Shown piece by piece: positions 27,077-38,007 of a stretch of DNA of 64,000 nt (positions are counted from its first letter, which is position 1; each line of letters opens with the position of its first letter). The translations under genes and the position numbers were made by a program. Source of the DNA: Micromonospora sp. MW-13. GTDB taxonomy: Bacteria; Actinomycetota; Actinomycetes; Mycobacteriales; Micromonosporaceae. The stretch is taken from positions 1-64,000 of the forward strand of contig NZ_QKKX01000033.1 of the NCBI RefSeq assembly GCF_003434305.1, written 5' to 3'. The notes under the pieces are model-generated. The model was not told the origin of the DNA, did not search any database, and saw only the letters and a list, made by a program, of their open reading frames with translations.

Positions 27077-27303
27077 ATTCCGCACCCCATTCCCATTTCC
27101 CCCTTGGCCACATTCTGTACGGCGCAACGGGAGGCGCGGCGCAGCTTTCCAGGAATTACGTGAAGCAATTGTCGGCAGTTTCGGCGGAACCGGGGCGAAA
27201 GTGTTCCAGCCACCCCGGAAAGGCCCGGTGTCACGGTTCGGCCGATCCACCCCGGACGACCGTTTCGCCCCGGCCTGCACCCGGCCGGAACCGTCCATCG
27301 CGG

Positions 27304-28986
27304 TCAGCGGTCCCAGTCCTGGTCGCCGTGGTTACGGTCCCACCGGCCGCCGACCGGCGGGGTGTCCAGCCGGGTGGCCGCCACGGCGTTGCCGGCCAGG
27401 TCGTTGTCCTCCACCCGGCAGGCGACGAAACTGCCCCGCTCGGTGATCCACAGACCGTGGGTCTGGGTCCGCCTGTCGTGGTTGTCCCAGACCCGGTTGC
27501 CCCGGACGGTGGCGGAGTCGAACGCCGCGTTGACCGTGATCCCGGCTCGGCACTGCGGCGCCACCGCCAGCTCGTACGCGGTGCCGGGCAGGGGGGTGTC
27601 GCCGCTCCACGCGCTGTGGGCGTCGGGGCGGACCGGGGCGAGGGTGAGTTCGTTGCCGTCGTTCGCGGCGACCACGGCGACCCGCCGGCCCACCCGGAGC
27701 ACCTTGCCCCGGTGCCCGTCGTGCGGCCAGTCCGCCGTCCGGTCGACCAGCGACCGGTCGCTGTAGCGGACGGACTCCCCACTGCCCCGGTACTCGTCGG
27801 CGCACTGCCGGCCGTTGTTGCGGATCCGGTTGTTGAGCAGCACGGCGTCGGTCATCGGGCGGTCGATCCGGATGCCGTCCAGGCCGTTGCCCCAGAAGTC
27901 GTTGCTGTCGATGACCACGTCCATGGCCGTTCCCCGGTAGCCGTGTCCCAGGTCGTGCTCGTGGTACCCGTACGCCCCGTTCCCGCTGATCCGGTTGCCC
28001 CGGATCGTGTACGGCCCGGGGGTGTTGCCCATGCTGATGCCGTCGCGGATGTTGCCGTCGATGACGCAGTCGGTCAGCAGGCCGCCCCGCCCGGCGATGC
28101 CGGACGTCCCCTGCGCGGAGACGTCGTAGCCGGCCTCCAGGTTGCCGATCATGGTGCAGGCGGAGACGACCAGCCCGTCGGCGCCCCAGTCGGAGATGCC
28201 GAACCGGTTGCCCTGGCTGTGGCAGCCGATGATCCGGTAGCCGCGCGGCGTCGGCCAGTAGGGCTTCTGCAACTCCAGGAAGATGCCGTTGGTGCCGTTG
28301 CCCAGGGTGGTGCAGTTGGCGATGGTGAGCCGCTCCACGGTGCCCCAGCCGCCGATGCCGACGCCGATCCCGGCGCCGCCCATCTCCTCGCCGTTGTCCA
28401 GTCGGCCGCAGCCGACCACCACCACCCCCTCGATCAGGCTGTCCTGGAGGAAGTCGCAGCCGAGCCCCGTCGCGGCGGTGTGGTGGATGTAGAGGTTGCG
28501 GAACGTCCCGCGCACCACGTACTGGAGGCCGAGCCCCTTGGCCAGGTAGTTGTACTCGGCCATGCCCACCCCGGAGCCGTCGATCTCGAAGTCGGCGAAG
28601 GTGCAGTCGGCGATGTGCCGGTCGCGGTCGGCGCCGTGCTGGACCGTGGTCCAGTAGGCCAGCGGCGTCGGCTCGGCGCGGTTGCCCTCGTTGCTCAGCA
28701 GGAAGCGGGTCGCGCTCGGACCGGCCCCGATCAGCGACACCCCGCTGCGCCACACCGTGCCCGCGTCCCGGATGGAGTAGATACCGGGCGGGCAGTAGAT
28801 CACCCGGGCCCGCCCGTCGGCGGCGTACCCGTCACCGAGGCGGTCCACCAGCGCGGACAGCGCGGGTTGGTCGTTGGTCACCCCGTCACCGCGCAGCCCG
28901 TACTCGGTGGCGTCACAGTGCAGCGGCGCTCCGGCGACGGCGGGACGGCGGTCCCGGACGGCGACGGGCAGTCCCTGGAACGGCAC
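27304..28986 (-). CDS. Right-handed parallel beta-helix protein (pectate-lyase-3-like)
   Basis: A 560-residue protein. The N-terminus has the hallmark CDATEYGLRGDGVTNDQPAL of the tailspike/endopolygalacturonase-like superfamily. Repeated beta-helix coils with Asn ladders follow (for example IANCTTLGNGTNGIFLELQK, CVIDGNIRDGISMG, IRGNRISGNGAYGYHEHDLG, VVIDSNDFWGNGLDGIRI). Such proteins bind or cleave polysaccharides. No signal peptide is visible from the GTG at 28986 (GAGGAGAGTGGA upstream), so export would need a non-classical route, or the start has been missed. Substrate unknown. Confidence 0.8.
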   Translation of the reverse strand: MPFQGLPVAVRDRRPAVAGAPLHCDATEYGLRGDGVTNDQPALSALVDRLGDGYAADGRARVIYCPPGIYSIRDAGTVWRSGVSLIGAGPSATRFLLSNEGNRAEPTPLAYWTTVQHGADRDRHIADCTFADFEIDGSGVGMAEYNYLAKGLGLQYVVRGTFRNLYIHHTAATGLGCDFLQDSLIEGVVVVGCGRLDNGEEMGGAGIGVGIGGWGTVERLTIANCTTLGNGTNGIFLELQKPYWPTPRGYRIIGCHSQGNRFGISDWGADGLVVSACTMIGNLEAGYDVSAQGTSGIAGRGGLLTDCVIDGNIRDGISMGNTPGPYTIRGNRISGNGAYGYHEHDLGHGYRGTAMDVVIDSNDFWGNGLDGIRIDRPMTDAVLLNNRIRNNGRQCADEYRGSGESVRYSDRSLVDRTADWPHDGHRGKVLRVGRRVAVVAANDGNELTLAPVRPDAHSAWSGDTPLPGTAYELAVAPQCRAGITVNAAFDSATVRGNRVWDNHDRRTQTHGLWITERGSFVACRVEDNDLAGNAVAATRLDTPPVGGRWDRNHGDQDWDR

Positions 28987-29444
28987 TCCACTCTCCTCTC
29001 GGACGGCGAACGGCGGGCGGTGGACGGCGCGGCTCGCACGCGGACCGCCACGGACGACCGGGGACGGCCATCGGCAGCGCCGATTTCCCGGCCACTGCTC
29101 CGGAAAACGGAATGGCGCTGCTGCCGCCTTGGCGCCCCGGTCGAATCGTGCTCGATTCGGGAAACAGTTCCCTCAGTGCGTCCGAGCGGCCATTCTTGCC
29201 CCGATCGAGCACGATCTTCCGCGCCGGGACAGATTGGCGGAATTGTCGGGGCAATGCGCCGACGGGGGCTCGACACCCGTTTTCGCCGGAAAGGACGTCC
29301 TCGAACCGGGCGAGGCAGTTCGCGACGGGCGCGCCGAATGCGGTGACCGACGGCATCGGGTGCGTCCCGGCCGCCAGGGCGGCCGGAGACGCACCCGATG
29401 GGCGCGGACGCGGACCCCGTCCGGTTCGGGCGGGGTCGGCGCGG
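28987..29444. other. Intergenic region between the beta-helix and bkd operons
   Basis: A gap of 458 nt. The right 90 nt hold the bkd terminator. The part 29100-29340 is less G/C-rich, with short inverted repeats around GAATCGTGCTCGATTC, and is probably the promoter of the leftward beta-helix gene. No gene is visible. Confidence 0.45.
29354..29400 (-). terminator. Terminator of the bkd operon
   Basis: Arms 29354-29375 and 29378-29400 form a stem of about 22 bp with one bulge and a tiny loop (left arm starts CATCGGGTGCGTC, right arm ends GACGCACCCGATG). It lies 45 nt beyond the stop of the E2 gene. Confidence 0.8.
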
Positions 29445-30857
29445 TCAGACGTTCGCCACCAGCAGGGCGGGCTGCTCGACGCAGTCGGCGACGTGCCGCA
29501 GGAATCCGCCGGCCACCCCGCCGTCGCAGACCCGGTGGTCGAAGGTGAGGCTGAGCTGGGTCACCTTCCGCACCGCGAGCTGCCCGTCGACCACCCACGG
29601 CTTGTCCACGATCCGCCCCACGCCGAGCAGCGCCGCCTCGGGATGGTTGATGATCGGGGTGGAGCCGTCGACGCCGAACACCCCGTAGTTGTTGAGGGTG
29701 AAGGTGCCGCCGGTGAGGCGGGCCGGGGGCAGGGCGCCGGCCCGGGCCGCCGCGGTGGTCTCGGCGAGGGCCACGGACAGCTCCCTGGTGGTGAGCCGCT
29801 GGGCGTCGCGCAGGACCGGGACGAGCAGGCCCCGGTCGGTCTGCGCGGCGATGCCCAGGTGCACCCCGCGGGACTGGACGATCCGCTGCCCCTCGGTGTC
29901 CACCTGCGCGTTGAGCTGTGGGAACCGGCGCAGGCCGGTGAGGCAGATCCGGGCCAGCAGGGCCAGGATGCTCACCGGCTGGTCCGGCGTCGCGGCGTTG
30001 ATCGCCCGCCGGGTCTCGACCAGCGCGGTGGCGTCCGCGTCGACCCAGATGGTCACCTCGGGGATCTCCCGCCGGCTGCGGGAGAGCTTGTCGGCGATCG
30101 CCCTGCGGATGCCGGTGAGCGGGATGACCAGGTCCTCGTCGGCCGGCCGGGGGGGCTCGGGCCGGTCCGGCACCGGGGCGAGCCGGGGGGCCGGGGCGGC
30201 GAGCGCCGCCTCGACGTCGGCCCGGCGGACCACCCCGCCGGGGCCGGTGCCGCGCAGGGAGGCCGGGTCGATACCGTGCTCGCGGGCCAGCCTCCGGACG
30301 ATCGGCGAGATGACCAGCGCCGGCCGCGGCCCGATGCCCGCCGCCGGGGCGAGCGCGGGAGCCACGGCCGGGTGGGCCCGCACGGGGGGCGACGCCGGGG
30401 CGACGGCTACGGGGTCCGGGGCGGGCGCCGGGGCCTCGGCGGGGGTGGCCGCCGACGGTTCCGGGGCGACCGCGAGGCGGGGGCGGCGTCGCCGCCGGCC
30501 CGTCCCGCCGTGCCCCGTGCCGTACCCGATGAGGACGTTGCCGGAGCCGGCGCGCTCCTCCTCCCGGTAGGTGGCGTGCCCGGCCGGCTCGCCGCCGTCG
30601 CCGTCGGGCGGCGCGATGGTGATCAGTGGCTGGCCGACCGGGCGCGTCTCGCCGGCCGCGCCGTGCAGGGCCACGACCCGACCGGCGTACGGGCAGGGCA
30701 CGTCCACGACCGCCTTGGCGGTCTCCACCTCGACGACGGTCTGGTCCACGGTCACGGTGTCGCCCACGGCGACCCGCCACTCGACGATCTCCGCCTCGGC
30801 CAGTCCCTCGCCCAGGTCCGGCAGGAGGAAGACCTGAGTACGGTCGACGGTGGTCAT
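29445..30857 (-). CDS. bkdC: Dihydrolipoamide acyltransferase (E2) of a branched-chain 2-oxoacid dehydrogenase
   Basis: A 470-residue E2 core. It has one N-terminal lipoyl domain (lipoyl Lys48 in VETAKAVVDV), an Ala/Pro-rich hinge, a peripheral-subunit-binding domain (SPIVRRLAREHGIDPASLRG), and the catalytic acyltransferase domain ending with DHRVCDGGVAGGFL (active-site His and Asp). It passes acyl groups from E1 to CoA, giving isobutyryl-, isovaleryl- or 2-methylbutyryl-CoA, the starters for branched fatty acids and polyketides. The ATG at 30857 overlaps the stop of the E1-beta gene (ATGA). E3 is not encoded nearby, as is usual. Confidence 0.9.
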   Translation of the reverse strand: MTTVDRTQVFLLPDLGEGLAEAEIVEWRVAVGDTVTVDQTVVEVETAKAVVDVPCPYAGRVVALHGAAGETRPVGQPLITIAPPDGDGGEPAGHATYREEERAGSGNVLIGYGTGHGGTGRRRRRPRLAVAPEPSAATPAEAPAPAPDPVAVAPASPPVRAHPAVAPALAPAAGIGPRPALVISPIVRRLAREHGIDPASLRGTGPGGVVRRADVEAALAAPAPRLAPVPDRPEPPRPADEDLVIPLTGIRRAIADKLSRSRREIPEVTIWVDADATALVETRRAINAATPDQPVSILALLARICLTGLRRFPQLNAQVDTEGQRIVQSRGVHLGIAAQTDRGLLVPVLRDAQRLTTRELSVALAETTAAARAGALPPARLTGGTFTLNNYGVFGVDGSTPIINHPEAALLGVGRIVDKPWVVDGQLAVRKVTQLSLTFDHRVCDGGVAGGFLRHVADCVEQPALLVANV

Positions 30858-31870
30858 GCCGCGCTGCCCTGGGCCAGCCAGCGCGGGTCGGGCTGGTCGT
30901 CCCACTGGAGCCGGGCCACCGTGTCGAGCACCCGGTCCACCCCGGGCAGGTGGGTGTGTTCCAGCATCGGCGCCGGGTACGGGATGTCCAGCCCGCTGAC
31001 CCGTAGCACCGGGGCGTGCAGGGCGTGGAAGCAGCGTTCCTGCACCCGGGCGGCGATCTCGGCGCCGACGCCGGCGAAGCCCTGCGCCTCCTGGATCACC
31101 ACGCACCGGCCGGTCCGGCGCACCGAGGCGGTGATGGTGGCGTCGTCGAGCGGGACGATGGTGCGCACGTCCACCACCTCCAGGTCCCAGCCCTCCTCGC
31201 GGGCGGCCTCGGCGGCCTCCAGGGCGACCGGCACCGCCGGCCCGTACGCCACCAGGGTGGCGTCGCGGCCGGGGCGGCGCACGACGGCCCGGCCGAACGG
31301 CTCGGTGCGGGTGGGCAGCTCGGCCTCCGCGCTGGAGAAGTAGAGCTTCTTCGGCTCCATGAAGACCACCGGGTCGGGGTCGGCGATCGCCTCGCGCAGC
31401 AGCGAGTACGCGTCGTCGACGGTCGCCGGGGTGACCACCTTCAGGCCCGGGGTGTGCGCGTAGTACGCCTCGGACGAGTCGCAGTGGTGCTCGACCCCGC
31501 CGATACCGCCCGCGTACGGCACCCGGATGACCATGGGAACGCTGAGCGCGCCCCGGGTGCGATTGCGCAGCTTGGCCACGTGCGAGGCGATCTGCTCGAA
31601 CGCCGGGTACGCGAACGCGTCGAACTGCATCTCCACCACCGGCCGCATCCCGGACATCGCCAGGCCGACGGCGAAGCCGACGATGCCGGCCTCGGCGAGC
31701 GGGGTGTCGAAGCAGCGCTTGTCGCCGAACCGGGCCTGGAGCCCGTCGGTGATCCGGAAGACGCCGCCGAGCTTGCCGACGTCCTCGCCGAAGACGAGCA
31801 CCCGGTCGTCGGAGGCCAGCGCGTCGGCGAGCGCCGCGTTGAGCGCCTTCGCCATGGTGGTGGCGGCCAT
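30854..31870 (-). CDS. bkdB: 2-oxoacid dehydrogenase E1 beta subunit (Bkd)
   Basis: A 338-residue transketolase-like beta subunit. Recognisable parts are VLVFGEDVGKLGGVFRITDG, RCFDTPLAEAGIVGFAVGLA, VPYAGGIGGVEHHCDSSEAY and LEVVDVRTIVPLDDATI. It forms the thiamine-diphosphate site with the alpha subunit. The ATG at 31870 overlaps the alpha-subunit stop (TGATG), so expression is coupled. Gene order alpha-beta-E2 equals the bkdABC operons of Streptomyces. Confidence 0.92.
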   Translation of the reverse strand: MAATTMAKALNAALADALASDDRVLVFGEDVGKLGGVFRITDGLQARFGDKRCFDTPLAEAGIVGFAVGLAMSGMRPVVEMQFDAFAYPAFEQIASHVAKLRNRTRGALSVPMVIRVPYAGGIGGVEHHCDSSEAYYAHTPGLKVVTPATVDDAYSLLREAIADPDPVVFMEPKKLYFSSAEAELPTRTEPFGRAVVRRPGRDATLVAYGPAVPVALEAAEAAREEGWDLEVVDVRTIVPLDDATITASVRRTGRCVVIQEAQGFAGVGAEIAARVQERCFHALHAPVLRVSGLDIPYPAPMLEHTHLPGVDRVLDTVARLQWDDQPDPRWLAQGSAA

Positions 31871-33072
31871 CAGCGCCCGTCCTCGGGCTCGGCGGCGGCG
31901 GCCAGCTCGGTGCGGACCAGCTCGCGCTGCTCGACGAGCTGCGGGGTCGGCTCGGCGTAGACGTGGTCGAAGAGGCTGAGCGGGTCGACCGCCGGCTGGG
32001 CGTTCATCCGCGCGCGCAGGTCGGCGGCGTACGCCTCGGCCTCGTCGGCGATCGCGGCGACGGCGGCGTCGTCGAGCGCCCCCCGGGTACGCAGGTACGC
32101 CTCCAGCCGGGCGACCGGGTCGCGGTCGCGCCAGGTGTCGACCTCGGCGGCGTCGCGGTAGCGGGTGGCGTCGTCGGCGTTGGTGTGCGGCTCCATCCGG
32201 TAGGTGTGCGCCTCGACCAGGAACGGCCCCTGGCCGGAGCGGGCGTGCTCGACCGCGCGGGTCAGCACGGCGAGCACGGCCACCGGGTCGTTGCCGTCGA
32301 CCTGCTCGCTGGGCACGCCGTACCCGACCCCCTTGTACGCCAGCGACGGCGCGGCGGTCTGCCGGGACAGCGGGACGCTGATGGCGTACTTGTTGTTCTG
32401 CACGAAGAACACGACGGGGGCCTTGAACACGGCGGCGAAGTTGACGCCCTCGTGGAAGTCGCCCTCGCTGGTGGCGCCGTCGCCGACGAAGGCCAGCGCG
32501 ACGGTGTCCCGCCCCTGGTGGGCCTCCCCGTAGGCGAGCCCGGCGGCGTGCACGCACTGGGTCGCGAGGGGGGTGCACTGCGGGGCGGTGTGCCGCTGCG
32601 CGGGGTCGTACCCGCAGTGCCAGTCGCCGCGCAGCAGGGTGAGCACCTCGACGGGGTCGATGCCCCGGGAGACCAGCGCCATCGACTCGCGGTAGGTGGG
32701 GAAGACCCAGTCGGTGTCGCGGACGGCGAGCACGGCGCCGACCTGGCAGGCCTCCTGGCCCCGCGCGGACGGGTAGACGGCGAGCCGGCCCTGCTTGGTC
32801 AGGGCGGTGGCCTGGGTGTCGAACCGGCGGCCGACCACCATCCGGCGGTACAGCTCGCGCAGCGCCTCGACGGGCGGCTCGGGGTAGTCGGCGCGGGCCG
32901 GCAGCGGGGTGCCGTCGGGGTCGAGCAGCCGCACCGGCTCGGGCTGCGGCAGCAGGGCGGCGGCCGGGTCGGTCGTCGCCTGTTCGCCGGCGGGGGCCTT
33001 GGTGGGCTTCTTCTTGGCCGGCGGGCGGGTGCGCGGGGATGCCCTGCGGACCGCCTGGGGTGTGGTCGTCAC
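31870..33072 (-). CDS. bkdA: 2-oxoacid dehydrogenase E1 alpha subunit (Bkd)
   Basis: A 400-residue alpha subunit. The thiamine-diphosphate motif runs from AFVGDGATSEGDFHEGVNFA to FFVQNN. The conserved HTYRMEPHTNADDATRYR contains the usual phosphorylation-loop-like region. A Lys/Pro-rich N-terminal extension (RTRPPAKKKPTKAP) precedes the enzyme proper. The GTG at 33072 has AGGAGG upstream. It is first in the operon; the divergent AsnC-type regulator starts 105 nt away. Confidence 0.92.
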   Translation of the reverse strand: MTTTPQAVRRASPRTRPPAKKKPTKAPAGEQATTDPAAALLPQPEPVRLLDPDGTPLPARADYPEPPVEALRELYRRMVVGRRFDTQATALTKQGRLAVYPSARGQEACQVGAVLAVRDTDWVFPTYRESMALVSRGIDPVEVLTLLRGDWHCGYDPAQRHTAPQCTPLATQCVHAAGLAYGEAHQGRDTVALAFVGDGATSEGDFHEGVNFAAVFKAPVVFFVQNNKYAISVPLSRQTAAPSLAYKGVGYGVPSEQVDGNDPVAVLAVLTRAVEHARSGQGPFLVEAHTYRMEPHTNADDATRYRDAAEVDTWRDRDPVARLEAYLRTRGALDDAAVAAIADEAEAYAADLRARMNAQPAVDPLSLFDHVYAEPTPQLVEQRELVRTELAAAAEPEDGR

Positions 33073-33177
33073 GGCGGGGACCTCCTGGACGTGTGGTGGC
33101 CCTATGCTCCTGCTGTTGGATGATTGACTCAAGATCCATGATGAACGTGGGACGAACGGCACCGGGAAGGGCGGGAA

Positions 33178-33684
33178 GTGAGCCAGGAGACAAATCCGGA
33201 GCTGGGCGGGGCGCGCGGGGCGGGACGTTCGGCCGGGCCGTTGGACGAGGTCGACCGGCGCATCCTCGACGAGCTGGTCCGCGACGGCCGGATCTCCATC
33301 CGCACCCTCGCCGAGCGGGTGCACGTCTCCCGCACCAACGCGTACGCGCGGGTGGAGCGGCTGCTGCGCGACGGCGTGATCACCGGGTTCCGGGCCCGGG
33401 TCGCGCCGGAGCCAGCCGGGCTGGGCACCTCGGCGTACATCGCGCTGACCATCCAGCAGAACACCTGGCGGGAGGTGTCGGCGGAGCTGGCCCGGGTGCG
33501 CTACATCGAGCACGCGGCCCTGCTCGGCGGCGAGCACGACGTCCTCGCGCTGGTCCGGGCACCGGACAACGCCACCCTGCGGGACGTGGTGCTGGGCCGG
33601 GTGCAGAGCATCTCCGGGGTGCTGTCGACCCGGACCTGGCTGGTCTTCGAGGAGTTCGACGGCGCGCAGAGCCCCTGGGAGTGA
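33178..33684 (+). CDS. bkdR: Lrp/AsnC-family regulator, likely regulator of bkd
   Basis: A 168-residue regulator: N-terminal helix-turn-helix (DEVDRRILDELVRDGRISIR; LAERVHVSRTNAYARVERLL) and C-terminal RAM/effector domain (YIALTIQQNTWREVSAELAR; ALLGGEHDVLALVRAPD). Divergent position next to bkdABC is the classic arrangement of BkdR, which senses branched-chain amino acids or their keto acids. The GTG at 33178 has GGGAAGGG upstream. The shared 105-nt region must hold both promoters and its binding sites; I see no single clear operator. Confidence 0.85.
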   Translation: MSQETNPELGGARGAGRSAGPLDEVDRRILDELVRDGRISIRTLAERVHVSRTNAYARVERLLRDGVITGFRARVAPEPAGLGTSAYIALTIQQNTWREVSAELARVRYIEHAALLGGEHDVLALVRAPDNATLRDVVLGRVQSISGVLSTRTWLVFEEFDGAQSPWE

Positions 33685-33762
33685 GCCGCGCCCACCGGTT
33701 CCGCCACGCAGAGCCCGCCCCGGCGGTGGCTCGCTGGGCGGCCGGCCCGGCCGGGCGGTGGC

Positions 33763-34734
33763 TCAGCGTTCCGGCGGGGCCTCCAGGCCCTCCCGGTCGG
33801 CCAGCTCCAGCAGCGGCTCCAGGGAGAACCGTTGCCCGTCCAGCCCGGCGTGCGGGTCGCCGCGCTCGGCGAACCGGGCCGGCACACCGACCACGTCGAA
33901 GTCCTCCGGGCGGGCGTCGTCCAGCTCCGACCAGTCCAGCGGCGCGGAGACCAGGGCCTGCGGGGTGGGCCGGATCGAGTACGCCGAGGCCATGGTGTGG
34001 TCCCGGGACATCTGGTTGTAGTCGACGAAGACCGGTCGGTCCCGCTGGTCGCGCCACCAGGTGGTGGTGACCAGTTCCGGCAGCCGGCGCTGCATCTCGC
34101 GGCCGAGCGCCAGCACCGCCCGGCGGCAGTCGGCGAAGCTCCACCGCGGCTCGATCGACAGGTAGACGTGCAGGCCGCGCCCGCCGGTGGTCTTCGGGTA
34201 CCCGGTCAGGCCCAGCTCGGCGAGGAAGGCCCGGACCTCGTGGGCGACCGGCACCACCTGGTCGAAACCGACCCCGGGCATCGGGTCGAGGTCGATGCGG
34301 AGCTGGTCGGGGCGCTCCACGTCGGCGGCGGTGACCGGCCACGGGTGGAACCGAAGGGTGCCCAGGTTGGCCGCCCAGACCACCACGGCCAGCTCGCTCG
34401 GCGCGACCTCGTCGGCCGTCCGCCCGCTGGGGAAGGTGAGGTGCGCGGTGCGGACCCAGTCGGGCGCGCCGGCCGGCAGCCGCTTCTGGTAGAACGCGTC
34501 ACCCCGGTTGTCCTGCCGGGTGCCGATCCGCGCGCCCTCGAAGACGCCCTTCGGCCAGCGTTCCAGCATGGTCGGGCGGTCGCGCAGCGCGCGCAGGATC
34601 CCGTCGCCCACGGCGAGGAAGTAACGCACCACGTCCAGCTTGGTCAGGCCGCGCTCCGGAAAATACGGCTTGTCGGGGCTGGAGACGCGCACGACCCGCT
34701 CCCCGACCCGGATTTCCTGCGCCGCCGCCGCCAT
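33763..34734 (-). CDS. LigD-type polymerase (PolDom) protein
   Basis: A 323-residue archaeo-eukaryotic-primase-like polymerase of the non-homologous end-joining type, here free of ligase and nuclease domains. Motifs include SSPDKPYFPERGLTKLDVVR at the N-terminus, RIDLDPMPGVGF with the catalytic Asp pair (DLDP), and KTTGGRGLHVYLSIEP. Such stand-alone PolDom proteins work with Ku and a separate LigC/LigD ligase, which are not in this window. The ATG at 34734 lies 7 nt after a TACGGT box, so it may be leaderless. Confidence 0.9.
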   Translation of the reverse strand: MAAAAQEIRVGERVVRVSSPDKPYFPERGLTKLDVVRYFLAVGDGILRALRDRPTMLERWPKGVFEGARIGTRQDNRGDAFYQKRLPAGAPDWVRTAHLTFPSGRTADEVAPSELAVVVWAANLGTLRFHPWPVTAADVERPDQLRIDLDPMPGVGFDQVVPVAHEVRAFLAELGLTGYPKTTGGRGLHVYLSIEPRWSFADCRRAVLALGREMQRRLPELVTTTWWRDQRDRPVFVDYNQMSRDHTMASAYSIRPTPQALVSAPLDWSELDDARPEDFDVVGVPARFAERGDPHAGLDGQRFSLEPLLELADREGLEAPPER

Positions 34735-34810
34735 GCCTGACACCGTACGACGTGGCACCGACACGCGAGGGCGGGTCGGTGCCACCCGACCCCGGCGGGT
34801 CGGCCCACGA

Positions 34811-35632
34811 TCAGGGCTTGCGGGCCACGCAGCCGTACTGCGGGACGGTGACCGGCTCCTCCCCGTCGGCCGGCCGCCATCGCGCGCAGGACACCAGGCC
34901 CGGGTCGAGCAGCTCCAGGCCGTCGAGGAACCGGGCGATCTCCGCTGCGGTGCGGGACCGGATCGGCGGGGCGGCGTTCTCGTTCCAGAACTTCATGGCC
35001 GGCACGTTCGCCTCGCCGCCCAGCTCGACGGTGGGGTGGGTGAGCGCCAGGAAGCTACCCCGCGGCATCACGTCCATCAGCCGGTGGACTATCGCCACGG
35101 CCTCCTCGGTGTCGAGCACGAAGTTGAGGATGCCCAGCATCATCACCGCCACCGGCCGGTCGAGGTCCAGCGTCCGGGCGGCGCCGGCCAGGACCGACGC
35201 CGGGTCGTGGACGTCGGCCTCCAGGTAGTCGGTGGCCCCCTCGGCGGAGCTGGTCAGCAGGGCCCGGGCGTGCACCAGCACCATCGGGTCGTTGTCGACG
35301 TAGACGATCCGGGAGTCCGGCGCGACGGCCTGCGCGACCTGGTGGGTGTTGTCGGCGCTCGGCAGGCCGGTGCCGATGTCGAGGAACTGCCGCACGCCCG
35401 CCTCGCCCGCCAGGTGCCGCACCGCGCGGGCGAGGAAGCGCCGATCCGCCCGGGCGACCTCCTGGATGACCGGGAACATGGTGCGGACGTGCTCGCCGAC
35501 CCGGCGGTCCGGCTCGAAGTTGTCCTTGCCGCCGAGCCAGTAGTTCCACACCCGGGCGTTGTGCGCCACCGACGTGTCGATGCGCTCGGCCCGTTCCCCG
35601 TCGCGGACCCCGACGTCGCCGGTCTCTGACAC
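34811..35632 (-). CDS. SAM-dependent methyltransferase, DUF574 family
   Basis: A 273-residue protein. The N-terminal block HNARVWNYWLGGKDNFEPDR is diagnostic of this actinobacterial family (PF04672). QFLDIGTGLPSADNTHQVAQ is the SAM-binding loop, followed by IVYVDNDPMV and VMMLGILNFV. Members are abundant in streptomycetes and relatives; most have no known substrate. The GTG at 35632 has GAGGAG 6 nt upstream. It lies 204 nt from the upstream membrane-protein gene, so it probably has its own promoter. Confidence 0.88.
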   Translation of the reverse strand: MSETGDVGVRDGERAERIDTSVAHNARVWNYWLGGKDNFEPDRRVGEHVRTMFPVIQEVARADRRFLARAVRHLAGEAGVRQFLDIGTGLPSADNTHQVAQAVAPDSRIVYVDNDPMVLVHARALLTSSAEGATDYLEADVHDPASVLAGAARTLDLDRPVAVMMLGILNFVLDTEEAVAIVHRLMDVMPRGSFLALTHPTVELGGEANVPAMKFWNENAAPPIRSRTAAEIARFLDGLELLDPGLVSCARWRPADGEEPVTVPQYGCVARKP

Positions 35633-35836
35633 GAAAACTCCTCGGCTGTCGCTGATGTCCGGTCAGCGTAGCCGAGCCCGTCGCCGCGCCGCGCCGCGGC
35701 CGGACGCCCCTGACCACCCGCGTGGCGGCCACGCACCACCCGACCGCAGGTCCGAACAGGACGGTGAACAGGCAGGGCTTCCCAGCGGTCGGCCGGGGGG
35801 ATCCGGACGGTCAGGCAGGCAGGCAGGTGTGGACGG

Positions 35837-36163
35837 TCAGGACAGCAGCAGCACGCCGACGGCCATCAGCGGCAGCGAGACGAACAGGAAGATGCCGACC
35901 CCGGTGAGCACCCGGCCGCCGCCCGCGTCCTCGCGCTCCGGGGCGAGCCCGAACGTCGCCCGGGCCGGCAGCATGCCGATCCGGCTCAGGGTCAGGTCGC
36001 CGGTCAGCCCGAGCAGGGTGCCGACCACGATGAGCGCGATGCCGAACCGGAAGACGAAGGCGCCCCCGCTGACCGCCGTCCACACGCCCGCCACCGCGCT
36101 GACCGCCACGAGCGCGATGACGAACAGCACGAGTGCCTCCCGCAGGCCCCTGACCACCGTCAT
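35837..36163 (-). CDS. Small membrane protein of unknown function
   Basis: A 108-residue protein with three predicted transmembrane helices (ALVLFVIALVAVSAVAGVWT; FVFRFGIALIVVGTLLGLTG; VLTGVGIFLFVSLPLMAVGV) and a short polar loop (APEREDAGGG) that should face the cytosol. I do not recognise the family. The ATG at 36163 has a strong GGAGGGGG site. The frame extends upstream but without a ribosome-binding site. Confidence 0.7.
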   Translation of the reverse strand: MTVVRGLREALVLFVIALVAVSAVAGVWTAVSGGAFVFRFGIALIVVGTLLGLTGDLTLSRIGMLPARATFGLAPEREDAGGGRVLTGVGIFLFVSLPLMAVGVLLLS

Positions 36164-36495
36164 CGCTCGCTGCCCCCTCCGGACGGCCGGTCGCCGGCCT
36201 CGCATCGTCACCCCGCGCCGCCGGGCCCGCCGGCGACGCCGGTGACATTCTGCCGGTCCGGCGCCCCTCGCGCTGCCCCTGTCCTGTCCACCCTGGCCCG
36301 GGAGCGCCGGCTACGGTCCCCGCCGGCGGGGACCGGCCCGCCTGACAGTCTTTGTCTGGCCGGACGGAGGTTTGTCACGCCGCGACGAAATTCCTACGCT
36401 GGTGCTTCGGAAAGCGGGCGCCCCGTCCGCCCCCCGCCGGGACGCGCCTCCACCAGTGGCGCGGAGCCGGCTGGAACAGCCCCCTGGGAGTCTGT
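36164..36495. other. Divergent intergenic region before the subtilase gene
   Basis: A 332-nt gap between the leftward small membrane protein and the rightward protease. A perfect 20-nt palindrome (GGTCCCCGCC and its complement) lies at 36315-36334. The 36345-36400 part is relatively A/T-rich (GACAGTCTTTGTCTGG) and probably contains the protease promoter. The protease frame is open far upstream of the true start, but that part is Pro/Arg-rich and not protein-like. Confidence 0.45.
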
Positions 36496-37986
<1,491 letters not shown>

Positions 37987-38007
37987 CCGCCTGACCGCAC
38001 GACCAGT

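Noticed and set aside
29445..33072. The bkd-like operon as pyruvate dehydrogenase
   Set aside because: The alpha/beta/E2 order with a divergent AsnC-type regulator and the subunit motifs fit the branched-chain complex; actinobacterial PDH usually has a single-chain AceE E1.
36315..36334. 20-nt GC palindrome as a terminator
   Set aside because: It lies upstream of both divergent genes, so it has nothing to terminate; the role is left open.
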